A stretch of DNA of 64,000 nucleotides from an uncultured archaeon (GCA_938045545.1 CALIBN010000015.1:20962-84961); one strand, 5' to 3'. Shown: positions 24,632 through 34,137, counted from the stretch's first letter. Translations and numbers: made by a program. The notes: generated by a model not told the origin, from the letters alone.

Positions 24632-25642
24632 TTAAAGCATCTTCACCATCTCTAAAGGCTTTACTCTCATAACCTCGGGGTTCAGAAGGCTCGGAGGAGC
24701 CTGGCCGCGGAGAACGCTCAGAATGTTTTCAGCAGCCTTCTCAGCGAGCCTCCTTCTAGCTTCGAATGTCGCGCTCGCCATGTGCGGGGTGAGGACAACG
24801 TTATCCATGCCTATGAGCGGGTTGTCAGGATCGAGAGGCTCCTTCTCGAAAACGTCGAGCGCAGCGCCAGCGATCCATCCTTCTTTCAAAGCCTTCACCA
24901 GAGCCTTCTCATCAACCACTGCCCCCCTGGAGATGTTTATCAGGTAGGAGGAGGGCTTCATGCTTCTAAGCTCCGGCTCGCCAATCATCTTAAAGGTCTC
25001 AGGGGTTAAAGCCGTCGAGAGAATGATGAAGTCAGACTCCCTGAGAAGATCTTTAAGAGGCCTGTAGGATACGCCTAGCTCAGCCTCAACATCCGGCTTC
25101 CTAGTCCTGCTGAAGTATATGACCCTCATGCCTAGACACCTGGCCCTGGTCGCCACAGCCTTTCCAATGGCTCCAAGCCCAATGATGCCGAGTGTCTTAC
25201 CGCTTATCTCAGGTCCGAGCATGAACATCGGGGACCAAGCTATCTTCCAGGAGCCTCTTCTGAGAAACCTGTCTGCCTCCACAATCCTCCTAGCAACCGA
25301 GAAGAGAAGGGCCAGCGAAAACTCTGCGACAGCGTCCGTTAAAACGCTGGGCACATTAGTAACGTAGACTCCTCGTGCAGTAGCCTCCTTCAAATCTATG
25401 TGATCATAGCCGGCGCTCATCGTGCTTACAACCCTGAGCCTCTCAGCCTTATCAAGAACCTCCCTGTCTATCGTGTCGCTGAGAAGTATGAGTGCAGCAT
25501 CCTTATCCTCGAGACTCTTAACCAGAACACTCTTGGGCGGAGGGCATTCGGAGTCGTAGAGCTCAACGTCGCAGTGTTCCCTGAGAAGCCTTAGGGCAGA
25601 GTCTTGTATTCTTCTTGAAACATAGACCCTGGGCCTAGCCAT
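24632..25642 (-). CDS. D-2-hydroxyacid dehydrogenase (glyoxylate/hydroxypyruvate reductase type)
   Basis: A 336-residue NAD(P)H-dependent enzyme reducing 2-keto acids such as glyoxylate or hydroxypyruvate. The Rossmann motif is GIIGLGAIGKAVA (about residues 153-165). The catalytic residues are visible as Arg in NISRGAVVDE, Glu in DVFEKEPL and His in LTPHMASAT. The length and N-terminal MARPRVYVSRRI are typical of archaeal GyaR proteins. It is the first gene of a pair with the Gfo/Idh oxidoreductase. The promoter region upstream is AT-rich. Confidence 0.92.
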   Translation of the reverse strand: MARPRVYVSRRIQDSALRLLREHCDVELYDSECPPPKSVLVKSLEDKDAALILLSDTIDREVLDKAERLRVVSTMSAGYDHIDLKEATARGVYVTNVPSVLTDAVAEFSLALLFSVARRIVEADRFLRRGSWKIAWSPMFMLGPEISGKTLGIIGLGAIGKAVATRARCLGMRVIYFSRTRKPDVEAELGVSYRPLKDLLRESDFIILSTALTPETFKMIGEPELRSMKPSSYLINISRGAVVDEKALVKALKEGWIAGAALDVFEKEPLDPDNPLIGMDNVVLTPHMASATFEARRRLAEKAAENILSVLRGQAPPSLLNPEVMRVKPLEMVKML

Positions 25643-25693
25643 GCTAATAGATTTCTCTTAAGGTTTTATAAGTATTGGTGCGCACACTCATGC

Positions 25694-26722
25694 CTAAGAA
25701 GGCTTTAAAACCATTATGCTGGGGCTAGCGTCGCCGTGTCTAATGGTTCTCTCATGCTCGAGGCGTAACCCTATTTCTGAAGAGATTTCTCTCACGTAGC
25801 CCGGCTTTATGGTTATGAGCACGAGCCGCCCATCCTCGCTTAGAGTCCTCCTAATCTCAGGCAGGCACCTGCTGTAGAAAGCGCGAGGATTGATCTTCGC
25901 TATGGGCTTAGTTCCGTATGGAGGATCTGTAACTATCCTGTCTACCTTAAACCCTAATTCTTTAGAGAGCCTCCTGCAATCAACCCTCTTGAACACTATT
26001 CTGTCTGAAACACCCATAGCTTCAGCGTTAAGAGCTGCACCCTCCAGATAATATTCTGAAATGTCAAACCCATATATCTTGACGCTATTTGTTGAGAGAG
26101 CAGCCTCGATAGGTATGATTCCGCCTCCACACATCGGGTCGAGAAGAGTCATCCCAGGCTTGGGATCGGCGATCCTAACCATTCCATATGCAACTGAGGG
26201 TCTGAGGGCAGCCGGGTGAGTGAAAACAATGTACCTGCCGGAGAGATGCTCGCTTCCGGAAAGCCCGACGAAGCAGGTGTCTCCAACAATATCCAGAAAA
26301 ACATTAGCCTGAAAATTCTCTAGGTCCACTTTTAAACCATACTTGTCTACCAATGCTTGACCAGCCTTCCTTTGAACATCCATGCTTGTAAACTCATGCT
26401 CACCACGCCTCTTGCAAGTTACCCTGAACGAGGAGGCTTTGCGAAACCCGTTGGGAAACTTCATATTCATGATCCCGCTGTAAATGTCTTCCAAGCCCCT
26501 TATACTAGTATCAACTTTGAAGGCTCCAACGTATTCCAAGAACCAGTCTATGCTCCTGAGCGACATTAGCTTTGGAGAATCTGATTCAGGAATATCTATG
26601 ATGAGCCTCCCTGGGATACCCTGAGGGTTCTCCTCGACAACGATTTTAAAACTGATCTTTTCCTCCAGCTCAGACTTAACAACGTCTTCAAGACCACGCG
26701 GGAAGACTAGTTGAAACCTCAT
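25694..26722 (-). CDS. THUMP-domain RNA methyltransferase (Trm14/TrmN-like)
   Basis: A 342-residue protein with an N-terminal THUMP RNA-binding region (residues ~1-160, containing SFRVTCKRRGEHEFTSMDVQ) and a C-terminal Rossmann methyltransferase. SAM-site motif I is LLDPMCGGGIIPIEAA, with the acidic residue in YGFDISEYYL. The catalytic motif IV is TDPPYGTK. This is the plan of the archaeal enzyme making m2G6 in tRNA, and of related guanine-N2 methyltransferases. The exact modified position is inferred from family only. It is a single-gene unit. Confidence 0.9.
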   Translation of the reverse strand: MRFQLVFPRGLEDVVKSELEEKISFKIVVEENPQGIPGRLIIDIPESDSPKLMSLRSIDWFLEYVGAFKVDTSIRGLEDIYSGIMNMKFPNGFRKASSFRVTCKRRGEHEFTSMDVQRKAGQALVDKYGLKVDLENFQANVFLDIVGDTCFVGLSGSEHLSGRYIVFTHPAALRPSVAYGMVRIADPKPGMTLLDPMCGGGIIPIEAALSTNSVKIYGFDISEYYLEGAALNAEAMGVSDRIVFKRVDCRRLSKELGFKVDRIVTDPPYGTKPIAKINPRAFYSRCLPEIRRTLSEDGRLVLITIKPGYVREISSEIGLRLEHERTIRHGDASPSIMVLKPS

Positions 26723-26795
26723 GGCAAAGCTCTAGCATTAGGTATTAAGATGGAGGACTTAAGCGTTAATTTTAAGCGCGCATGTGGCTAAGTTA

Positions 26796-28622
26796 CTAGC
26801 CTATAAGATTTATTTTCTTCAGGAGCTCCAAGGATAATTCTCGCGTTGGGCTTTCCGGCCTTGAGAGGCTTCTGAAGGCTTGTGAAACATAGAGCAGTGT
26901 TGCAACCTCTTCGTCGCTTAAAACTCGTATCTTAACGTTTCCAAGTGACTCCAATGCTTTCTGAAGCTCCGGGCTGACTGGGCACGTGGTCAGCATCACA
27001 ATCCTGTCGAGCTTCCTGCTCCTGGCGAAGTCTATAAGCGGCTCAATACTGCTCCTTTTAAGGCCTTCAGAAGGCTTTGGCGCTTTAATCATCACTCCAA
27101 CCTGGGCGCCTCCGCTCGTGGCGTCCGTGAAAAGCAGGTCTATCTCCCTCTTCCTGGTTAGGGAGACGCTTATCCTCTTCCTTCCTATGAGGCTCTGCTT
27201 TCCGAAAGCTGTTTCAATAAGGCTTGAAACGGCTTTTTCCATTAGGATCGCTCTCTCCGAGGGTTTCTCAATGTTGTAGAACCTTGTGATTATCTGGTTT
27301 TTAACATCGCTGTCAGGCGTAACTGGAGTTGCAAGCCTAGCCGCTGGCAGACCCATTTTCATAACGGCTTCCATCGCTATCACAGTGTCCACATAGTCGG
27401 GTTGAGTAATGCCTCTTTCAAGTCTTTCAGCAAGTATCTCGATGCAGGTGAAACACTCTGACAGCAGCCTCCTGATCTCCCCACCGGAGTTCGCCCAGAG
27501 AAGTTTAACACCGTTCATTGGAAACAGATTTGAATATGCTCTCTCACCCTTACCCAAGTAGAGGGCCTTCACATACCTGTCGATTATATCTTTAGCCTCC
27601 TCCACGCTTATCTTCTCGAGGCTTATCGGGGTTGAGGAAACCCTGCTAACTATCGCGGGTGCCACCCTGAACCTCTGCCCCTTCAACTCTTCGAACATCA
27701 CTGGCGTTAAAAGCAGAAGTATGAACAGCCCGCCTGGGCCATTGTCAACAATCCTCTTCAAAGTATGGAAGAAAAAGTCAACATTATCCTGCACCAGCGT
27801 CTCAACCTCATCTACAACGATTACGAAAGGCGTGTTGCTAACGAGCTTCGACAGATTCACGAGCGTCGTCAAGAACTTTAAAGCGTTCTCATCAGACTCT
27901 CTCAGGAAATCATTCGAATGCTTAGCGCCCCAGCTTCCGTAGTATGGGCTTGGAAGCCAAAGGATCCATTTCGCAAGGTTAAGATCGGTGAATCTCCTTG
28001 TTTTCGAGGGCTCGAACCTTGTTTCAAACATTTTTCCAAGCTCTTCAAGCTCAAGCCTTACGAGTCCAGTTATTTCCAGCGTTCCCTCTTCAACAAGTTT
28101 CCTTACAACTCTGAAATCGTTTGAAATCATGTTGAAAGCCTCTCGAGCCTTCTCAGCCTTTTTACCCAGTACTGTTGAAATCAGCCCGACGCTAACGATT
28201 TTCTGAAACAGCTCGTAGCCCATTTTAGAGATCAGTGCTTGGTGAAGCCTTAGGGAAAGTTCCATGAGAAACTCTTCGCCTCCCAGCGTTTCCACAACCT
28301 TGGAGGTGAAGAAGATTAAGGAGGGCTTATAAACAGAGTCTTGAATAGTCGGCATATATGAGAAAGGCTGACCAGGTTTCTCTTGGCTTAGAAGGTATTG
28401 CAGATGCAAGGCGAGATGCGTCTTCCCGCTTCCAGCATCCCCTATGAGAATGTCGATTTTAGGTTCCTCAAGCTTGAAAGAATAATCTATCTCCTCCCTA
28501 ATCCTTTTCAACGCATTTATTCTAGATTCTCCGCCAAGTATCCATATTCTGCTTGGGACAGGGGTTAGTGGAAAAGGATTGGCTTCAAGCATTAGGCGGG
28601 AATACTTATTTGACGATTGCAT
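26796..28622 (-). CDS. AAA-type ATPase with nuclease-like C-terminal domain
   Basis: A 608-residue P-loop ATPase. Walker A is IGDAGSGKTHLALHL (about residues 60-75) and Walker B is FVIVVDEVETL (around residue 275). Sensor-like and lid regions follow, with SRVSSTPISLEKISVEEA. The last ~130 residues resemble a PD-(D/E)XK fold (KREIDLLFTDATS...VGVMIKAP...DRIVMLTTCP), but the expected (E/Q)xK pair reads MIK, so it may be inactive. The start is ATG 28622, with GAGAGGTG upstream, overlapping the upstream winged-helix gene by 17 bases. ORC/Cdc6-, BREX- or archaeal-ATPase-like roles are possible. Confidence 0.8.
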   Translation of the reverse strand: MQSSNKYSRLMLEANPFPLTPVPSRIWILGGESRINALKRIREEIDYSFKLEEPKIDILIGDAGSGKTHLALHLQYLLSQEKPGQPFSYMPTIQDSVYKPSLIFFTSKVVETLGGEEFLMELSLRLHQALISKMGYELFQKIVSVGLISTVLGKKAEKAREAFNMISNDFRVVRKLVEEGTLEITGLVRLELEELGKMFETRFEPSKTRRFTDLNLAKWILWLPSPYYGSWGAKHSNDFLRESDENALKFLTTLVNLSKLVSNTPFVIVVDEVETLVQDNVDFFFHTLKRIVDNGPGGLFILLLLTPVMFEELKGQRFRVAPAIVSRVSSTPISLEKISVEEAKDIIDRYVKALYLGKGERAYSNLFPMNGVKLLWANSGGEIRRLLSECFTCIEILAERLERGITQPDYVDTVIAMEAVMKMGLPAARLATPVTPDSDVKNQIITRFYNIEKPSERAILMEKAVSSLIETAFGKQSLIGRKRISVSLTRKREIDLLFTDATSGGAQVGVMIKAPKPSEGLKRSSIEPLIDFARSRKLDRIVMLTTCPVSPELQKALESLGNVKIRVLSDEEVATLLYVSQAFRSLSRPESPTRELSLELLKKINLIG

Positions 28623-29115
28623 AGTGGTAAACACCTCTCGCCGTCTTCAACCCATTATCTGATTCCCCGCTGCCCGCGTGAAGTTGAACGGCGTACGGAT
28701 CACTACTGTTCAACTCTATTATCCTCCTGTCGAATTCATCGCCAGTTATATTTAATTCTTCAGATACTTTAAGCCGTAGGTCGGCTATTCTCACATAGGG
28801 AGCTATTGGGCTGGTCTTCACTAGGTTATTATACTTCAATCTTAAAGTTTCGAGAAACTTCTCGGGCGATAGCTGTTCAGCCTCCTTAAGCCTAGTATAC
28901 TTTAAAACAGGAAGGCTCCAAACGTTTTCCATGAAATAGGCCCTGCCGTATTCAGAAGTCCGATACTTTTTAACAGCCTTAGTTCTCCCTTTAACCGGTT
29001 CAAGATAGCCTTCTTTAACCAGTTCTTTAAACTCTTTTTCAGTAAGCCTACCGGCCTTCTTAACCATTTTTTCCGAAACCCCTTTAGGAGTATCGGCGAA
29101 GACAAGCGCAAGCAA
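28606..29115 (-). CDS. Winged-helix-like protein coupled to the AAA ATPase
   Basis: A 169-residue basic protein. Residues ~20-65 (LTEKEFKELVKEGYLEPVKG and KAVKKYRTSEYGRAYF) look like a winged helix with its wing, suited to DNA binding. The rest is helical and ends in ...YHYAIVK. It overlaps the ATPase start, so the two proteins are made together and probably form one system in which the small protein gives DNA specificity or regulation. The start is TTG 29115, and the frame is open a few codons further up (QLNEF) to a TGA. Confidence 0.7.
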   Translation of the reverse strand: MLALVFADTPKGVSEKMVKKAGRLTEKEFKELVKEGYLEPVKGRTKAVKKYRTSEYGRAYFMENVWSLPVLKYTRLKEAEQLSPEKFLETLRLKYNNLVKTSPIAPYVRIADLRLKVSEELNITGDEFDRRIIELNSSDPYAVQLHAGSGESDNGLKTARGVYHYAIVK

Positions 29116-29305
29116 TTGAAACTCGTTCAGCTGGTATCACCTATTAAAAATGGGCCAAGGTGGTTTTTAAAGCTTGCCTGAGGATTGCAGAGACAGGCCG
29201 CCATCCTCGGTATGCAACAGGTTTGGATAAAGTTGAATCATATAGTCAGATGTTTTCGGTAAGGAAGGAAAACGGTTGAAGATGGGGCGAAGAAAGAAGT
29301 ATAAC

Positions 29306-29726
29306 ATGCTTTTCTCCAGAACCATGTTTAAATGCACACAGTGCGGAAAATGCTGCACGAAGACACTAAGCACGAGAGACAGATCATTCTAACGTTGAGA
29401 GACACCTCGGAAATCCTAGAGGCCATGGGAATCGGTTTAAACGAGTTCACGGAGGAAAACAATAGTGAAGCCTATCCATATGTAATAAGGCTTATCGACG
29501 GAAGATGCTTCTTCCTCCAGCCGGATGGAAAATGCAGGATCTACAGATAAGGCCCCTAGTCTACAGGTTCTACCCTTTCACGTTGTAAAGGATCGGGGAA
29601 ACAGACGTGTTTCAAGCCGATCCATCCTGCCGCGGGCTTGGAGAAGGCATGTACTTCGACGAGGAATATTTCGAAAAACTTGTAGAGCAGGCTGAGAAAC
29701 GTTTAGACATTGCTTCAAACCGCTAA
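29306..29726 (+). pseudogene. YkgJ-family pseudogene
   Basis: From ATG 29306 the frame reads MFKCTQCGKCCTK and then ends at TAA. A shifted frame takes over at about 29,360-29,380 (RQIILTLRDTSEILEAMGIG ... GRCFFLQPDGKCRIYR). A second shift gives RPLVYRFYPFTL, a TAA, and then ETDVFQADPSCRGLGEGMYF to the final TAA. One of the conserved Cys positions (RPxxCRxYPF) is Tyr. At least two frameshifts and one nonsense codon are present, so the gene is dead. Confidence 0.82.
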
Positions 29727-29941
29727 ATAGAGGTATCCTCTAAGGCCTACAACTAGGGCATCTCTCCATAGCGTGCCACCTCCCAACTAAGGAAAGAAGT
29801 TTTACTCGTCTACTGTCCAATAGTAAATCAGCTGCTATTGAATACATTATGAAGCAAGTGTGCACTATACGCGTATGGCGAGCCGGTTTGACATATTCCT
29901 CAACCCGAGTAGTGAGCATGGAAACCCGATTCTAAAGAATG

Positions 29942-30517
29942 TCAAGAGGCAGTGCGAGGTGCACCACAGTTGGGACATCTAGTCTGGTTTTGCGGGAAAA
30001 CTGTTCCACAATACTTGCATGAAACGGTTAATGGTGCTTGCTGAACCTGAGGGGGTTGAGAGACTTGTATTTCGGTAGTTTTACTAGTCGCATCTGGGCG
30101 ACCCTCTACTGCGACAACTCCCTTCAGACTCCAGACTACGATTCTATCCATACTTTTCAGAGAAGGCTGTGCTCCTGGAGGGATCAGTATTTTAAACTGG
30201 AAGCTTTGAATAAAGCCTTCTGAAATATGCAGAGGCCCTGCCAACTGTGGCCTAGCTGAAAATATTACTGCAGACTCCCAGACCTGTTGCTCAACCTCTC
30301 TTTTAAGAGCCGTGTTGTAAACCCTCTTCGTCTTGCGTACTCGCTCAATACATTCCAGCTCGCATCTGACCTCAGTACAGTCAAACTCTTCCTGAGACTC
30401 AACCTGTACTGTGCCCTCCACATTTCCACCGAGATAAAAAAGTTGATCCTTCAGAAACAAGGAGACGTTTACCCTGGGCGGAGTAACCTTCTCCCGAAGT
30501 TTTTTAAATAGGCTCAT
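29942..30517 (-). CDS. Arrestin-like (Spo0M-type) protein with C-terminal zinc ribbon
   Basis: A 191-residue protein. Residues ~15-145 have the beta-rich pattern of arrestin-N/Spo0M folds: FYLGGNVEGTVQVESQEEFD, then CTEVRCELECIERVR and SFQFKILIPPGAQPSL. A Gln/Pro-rich linker leads to one zinc ribbon (CKYCGTVF...CPNCGAP) at the C-terminus, the same style as the SPFH protein. The start is taken at ATG 30517, with GTG 30532 as an alternative. It may act as an adaptor. The partner is unknown. Confidence 0.7.
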   Translation of the reverse strand: MSLFKKLREKVTPPRVNVSLFLKDQLFYLGGNVEGTVQVESQEEFDCTEVRCELECIERVRKTKRVYNTALKREVEQQVWESAVIFSARPQLAGPLHISEGFIQSFQFKILIPPGAQPSLKSMDRIVVWSLKGVVAVEGRPDATSKTTEIQVSQPPQVQQAPLTVSCKYCGTVFPQNQTRCPNCGAPRTAS

Positions 30518-30582
30518 AAATGAGGATTTCACTTTTAGGAGGATTTAAGTTTTCAGACATGTGGAAATTTAAGATGGCAGGT

Positions 30583-31737
30583 TTACAATGGTATTAACAG
30601 GAGGTTTGAAAAAATTATTACAAGCCCCCCGATGAAAAAAGGCAAGTTTATATTTATAGAACCAGTGCATCCCGCTAAGTAGGGGCCTATAATGTTCCCC
30701 AAGGAGCTTATAAAGTTGACTACATTAAAGTCTCTCCCCCTAGTTTCATCGTTACAGTATTTTTGAACAAGGTAGCTTCTAAGAGGGAGCCATACTGAAG
30801 CGCCTGCAGGATCGTGCAGAAGCCATAGGGCTGCGGAAGTGGTGAAATCACCTGGCACAGTGGCCAGGGATGTGAAAACCCCCTGTATGCATGTGAAAAG
30901 GATGAGGGAGGACTTGTGTGAAAACTTTTTCAATCCTGTTACAATCCTGCTGCTGAACAACATGGGTATTCCCAGGCTAAGCCTGTGAACAGTCATCAGG
31001 ATTGAAAGCGTTTCCGGTGGCAACGAGAATTTCTTTGAAAAGAACATGGGTGTGATGAAGGAGTGTGTGGCAGAACCTCCGATCGTCACCACTAGACCGG
31101 AGACAGCCATTATCATAAGCCCCCTGTTTAAACCCTTGCCAACACGCTTTTCCCCGAGGTTTTTAGCGGCACGCCTTGCTGCCGGAACCTCTTGCTCAGG
31201 GAAGAAGAACACTATTGCTAAGAAACCTATTAATTGAAGAAGCCCCGAGAAAACAAGTGGAAGCCGGTAACCATAAGTGCTGATGAACAGTCCGGCGGAT
31301 GCAAGGCCCAACGCCTGAGAGGTGAATTCGAGCCCTGAAACCCTTGAATAAGATGCAATGAAGCCCCTGCGATCCTGTTCATAGACCATGGTTGCGAAAA
31401 CAGCATTTCGGATTGCGACCGCCGAGTCGAAAAGAATTTTGACGAGAACCATTACACCCACCGATTCGAATTGAGGTGTGAAGAAGTAGGAGAGCCCAGC
31501 AAGCAGCGAAGCAAGCGCCATGAAGACTTTTCTACCATACTTGTCCGATTTAGCGCCGAGAAAGATGCTTAGGAAAGCGATGAATATTGCTGAAGCTGTG
31601 AACACATATCCAATCTCCATAAGCGAGATAGAAACATGATCCATGTAGAGGGGAAAAATGATCTCGTAAAGCCCGAAGGAGAAGCCGAAGAGCCATGTAG
31701 ATACGACGAGCGCGGGGAGCCCTTTTCCGTTCAGCAT
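30583..31737 (-). CDS. Major facilitator superfamily transporter
   Basis: A 384-residue integral membrane protein with about 12 hydrophobic helices and a charged central loop (around residues 185-205, rich in Arg and Lys) dividing two halves. The MFS signature between helices 2 and 3 is GAKSDKYGRK. The family is certain but the substrate is not: drug, sugar and metabolite exporters share this pattern. It is transcribed away from the COG1751 gene, with which it shares an AT-rich divergent promoter region of about 80 bases. Confidence 0.92.
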   Translation of the reverse strand: MLNGKGLPALVVSTWLFGFSFGLYEIIFPLYMDHVSISLMEIGYVFTASAIFIAFLSIFLGAKSDKYGRKVFMALASLLAGLSYFFTPQFESVGVMVLVKILFDSAVAIRNAVFATMVYEQDRRGFIASYSRVSGLEFTSQALGLASAGLFISTYGYRLPLVFSGLLQLIGFLAIVFFFPEQEVPAARRAAKNLGEKRVGKGLNRGLMIMAVSGLVVTIGGSATHSFITPMFFSKKFSLPPETLSILMTVHRLSLGIPMLFSSRIVTGLKKFSHKSSLILFTCIQGVFTSLATVPGDFTTSAALWLLHDPAGASVWLPLRSYLVQKYCNDETRGRDFNVVNFISSLGNIIGPYLAGCTGSININLPFFIGGLVIIFSNLLLIPL

Positions 31738-31815
31738 GTGTTACCGGCCGTTAGACAAGAGGCTTATAAGCATTAACATCATTAAAGTTTTTAAGCAACC
31801 TTTCAAATAGTAAAC

Positions 31816-32364
31816 ATGGCTAAACGTAGCATAAGTATGAAATATTTTACTGAACCCGGGCCAGAGAATACTGGTAAAGTGATAAAGGCGGTTGCCGAGA
31901 GAATTAGAAAAGGAGGCTTGACGAAGGTTGTTGTTGCAAGCACCTCGGGTAGGACAGGAGTCAGATTTGCAAGGGCGTTGAAAGGTAAGGCGCAGGTTGT
32001 TGCCGTTTCCCATGAGAAGATGGATCAGAAGCTTAAGGGGAAGATAAGCAGTCTGGGGGGAATCGCTGAGGACGGTACGCATCTGCCGCTTCATGGAAGG
32101 GGGATGGATAAGGTTAGGGACACGTTCTACACTCTTGGACAAGGATTTAAAGTGGCTTTAGAGGTTATTCTAATTGCTGCTGACAAGGGGCTTGTTAAAC
32201 CGTATGAGGACGTTATAGGCATAGGCGGAAGCGGCGAAGGGGCTGACACGGCAGTGGTGGCGAGGGCAACACCAACCAGGGAGATTTTCAGCAGCGATAA
32301 GTCTAAGAGGCTTGAAGTGAGAGAAATAATCTGCATGCCTCTGAAAAAGAAGTGGTGGGATTAA
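31816..32364 (+). CDS. Pyruvate kinase C-terminal domain-like protein (COG1751)
   Basis: A 182-residue stand-alone protein related to the alpha/beta C-terminal domain of pyruvate kinase. Key segments are VVVASTSGRTGVRFARAL, QVVAVSHEKM and VIGIGGSGEGADTAVV, with the C-terminus IICMPLKKKWWD. It is common and uncharacterised in archaea. It lacks the catalytic barrel, so an allosteric or sugar-phosphate-binding role is likely. Its last 40 bases are repeated about 2 kb downstream (34371-34410). Confidence 0.9.
   Translation: MAKRSISMKYFTEPGPENTGKVIKAVAERIRKGGLTKVVVASTSGRTGVRFARALKGKAQVVAVSHEKMDQKLKGKISSLGGIAEDGTHLPLHGRGMDKVRDTFYTLGQGFKVALEVILIAADKGLVKPYEDVIGIGGSGEGADTAVVARATPTREIFSSDKSKRLEVREIICMPLKKKWWD
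32324..32363. repeat. Left copy of a 40-bp repeat (3' end of the COG1751 gene)
   Basis: This stretch encodes IICMPLKKKWWD and matches 34371-34410 at 33 of 40 positions. Nearly all differences fall at third codon positions. Confidence 0.75.
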
Positions 32365-32730
32365 GCGTTACTGGACAGGGCATAAGGCTGGAAAACAAAA
32401 ACCATCTTTTTTATCAAATATTAGGTAAAATATCATTATAAGCTAGGCGAATGCTTAAGAGTAACCTTTGCTTCAGAGTTCACTTTCCCCAGCATGTGGC
32501 TTCTCATAATGTAGCGTGCACTTACAGAAGTAAATTTCGAAGAAGACGTACTGATTTCTAGAGAATTTCGCAACTTTTTGAAAACAGCCACTGAGGCGCG
32601 CGAAGAGGAAAGATTTCAAAATTTTAGCAAGAAACCAGTTATGAAATTTAATAGTTTGTACATGCGAGCAGGCTCGAATCCTAAAGACTTATATCAAAGA
32701 AACAATTCCCCTGACCGGTGATAAACAAGT
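32365..32730. other. AT-rich gene-free stretch before the GH32-like gene
   Basis: No coding frame or RNA is recognised. A GGTGAT motif (32718-32723) eight bases before the TTG at 32731 is the likely ribosome binding site of the next gene. Confidence 0.4.
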
Positions 32731-34137
32731 TTGAAACTCCATTATAGGCCTGCTGACGGGTTCTTCGGCGACGCCATACCTTTCTACTGGAGAGGAGTCT
32801 ACCACGTTTTTTACTTGAAGACAACCCGGGAAAAAGGAGATCGTCTTCTTTGGGCACATATCGCTTCAAACGATTTAATACACTGGAACGAAATGCCGGA
32901 TGCAATTCTGCCCGGTGAAAAAGATGCGCCTGACAGCGGAGGATGCTGGACAGGATCCGTTATAGAGAAGGATAATGTTTTTCACATGTTTTATACTGGA
33001 TGGAACCCGAGCGCACACTTTCCACAAACGATTTGCCACGCTGTCAGCAGCGACTTAATACATTGGAAGAAGGATGAACGTAATCCGATTCTTGTGCCTG
33101 ATGAACGTTGGTATGGAAAAGCCGACTGGAGAGACCCATTCGTGTTCTGGAATGCAGAAGAGAAGCGTTACTTCATGCTGATTTGTGCAACTATTAAAGG
33201 TGGACCCGCGGCAAAGAGAGGATGCATCGGACTTGCTAAATCCCGGGACTTGGAAAAATGGGAATGCCACCCGCCTTTCTACGCGCCGAATTTTTGCGGT
33301 CCAATGGAATGCCCTGATTTATTCAAGCTAGACGGGTACTGGTATCTGGTTTTCTCGGAGTTCACTGAAAAAATGCAGACGCATTATCGTGTGGCCGATG
33401 ATTTGAAAGGCCCTTGGCGGGTAGCAAAATCGGAGGTTTTCAACGGACAGCGCTTTTATGCTGCGAAGACGGCTGGAGACGGAATAAGGAGATTCTTATT
33501 CGGCTGGATACCGACGAGAGAGAATGAGAGTGACGAAGGTAAATGGCAATGGGGTGGACATTTAGCTATTCCCCATGAATTGAAAGTAGAGGTGGACAGG
33601 AGTCTTTCCGTACGGTGTCCAGAAGAAGTTGTCAACATGTTTCAGTTCAAAGACTTAGACATAGGGAAAAGTGTCTCGAGTAATCTTGGGAAATGGGTGT
33701 TTCAAGAAAACGGTGTCTATGGAGAACGTGTAGACGGGCTTGCCTACGCCACCATATCCGGCTTGAAAAACAATTTCGCACTGAAAGGCTATGTTTCCTT
33801 CCAGCCGGGTACTCGCTCATTCGGGCTGCTCATCCGAACCAGTGTTGATTTCTCCTTTGGCTATATACTTGAGTTTGAACCGGTTAGGAACAGAGTAATA
33901 TTTGACCGTTTCCCAAGAGCAGGTGATGCGGCGCCACTCGCCGAGTGTCCAATATATCTCGCACCAGATAAATCGATGCCATTCCTTATATTCGTTGAAA
34001 ACAGCATCGTAGAAGCGTTTATTGATAAACGTGTTGCACTATCTTGTCGAGCCTACGGAGGCCACGGTGAGCCAGCAGGTCTTTTCATAATCGAGGGTGC
34101 AGCAAGATATGAGAAAATACAGTTTGCTGAATTTTAG
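32731..34137 (+). CDS. GH32-family beta-fructosidase-like glycosidase
   Basis: A 468-residue protein with a five-bladed propeller (to about residue 300) and a C-terminal beta-sandwich, the plan of GH32 invertases and levanases. The transition-state Asp motif WRDPFVF and the acid/base motif MECPDLF are both present. The usual N-terminal nucleophile block (NDPNG) is replaced by FFGDAIPFYW, where the Asp is plausible as nucleophile. Substrate may therefore differ from sucrose or levan. There is no signal peptide, so it is probably cytosolic. TTG 32731 is the only in-frame start, because a TAA lies seven bases upstream. The gene sits between the two 40-bp repeats. Confidence 0.87.
   Translation: MKLHYRPADGFFGDAIPFYWRGVYHVFYLKTTREKGDRLLWAHIASNDLIHWNEMPDAILPGEKDAPDSGGCWTGSVIEKDNVFHMFYTGWNPSAHFPQTICHAVSSDLIHWKKDERNPILVPDERWYGKADWRDPFVFWNAEEKRYFMLICATIKGGPAAKRGCIGLAKSRDLEKWECHPPFYAPNFCGPMECPDLFKLDGYWYLVFSEFTEKMQTHYRVADDLKGPWRVAKSEVFNGQRFYAAKTAGDGIRRFLFGWIPTRENESDEGKWQWGGHLAIPHELKVEVDRSLSVRCPEEVVNMFQFKDLDIGKSVSSNLGKWVFQENGVYGERVDGLAYATISGLKNNFALKGYVSFQPGTRSFGLLIRTSVDFSFGYILEFEPVRNRVIFDRFPRAGDAAPLAECPIYLAPDKSMPFLIFVENSIVEAFIDKRVALSCRAYGGHGEPAGLFIIEGAARYEKIQFAEF

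Noticed and set aside
12306..29726. Attributing all frame breaks to sequencing error
   Set aside because: Breaks cluster in a few genes that also carry missing catalytic residues, truncations or fusions, while long neighbouring genes are intact. The six-G run at 17371-17376 is the one break that could be an error.
32640..32690. Possible tRNA T-arm (GGCTCGAATCC)
   Set aside because: No acceptor stem, D-arm or anticodon arm could be fitted around it.
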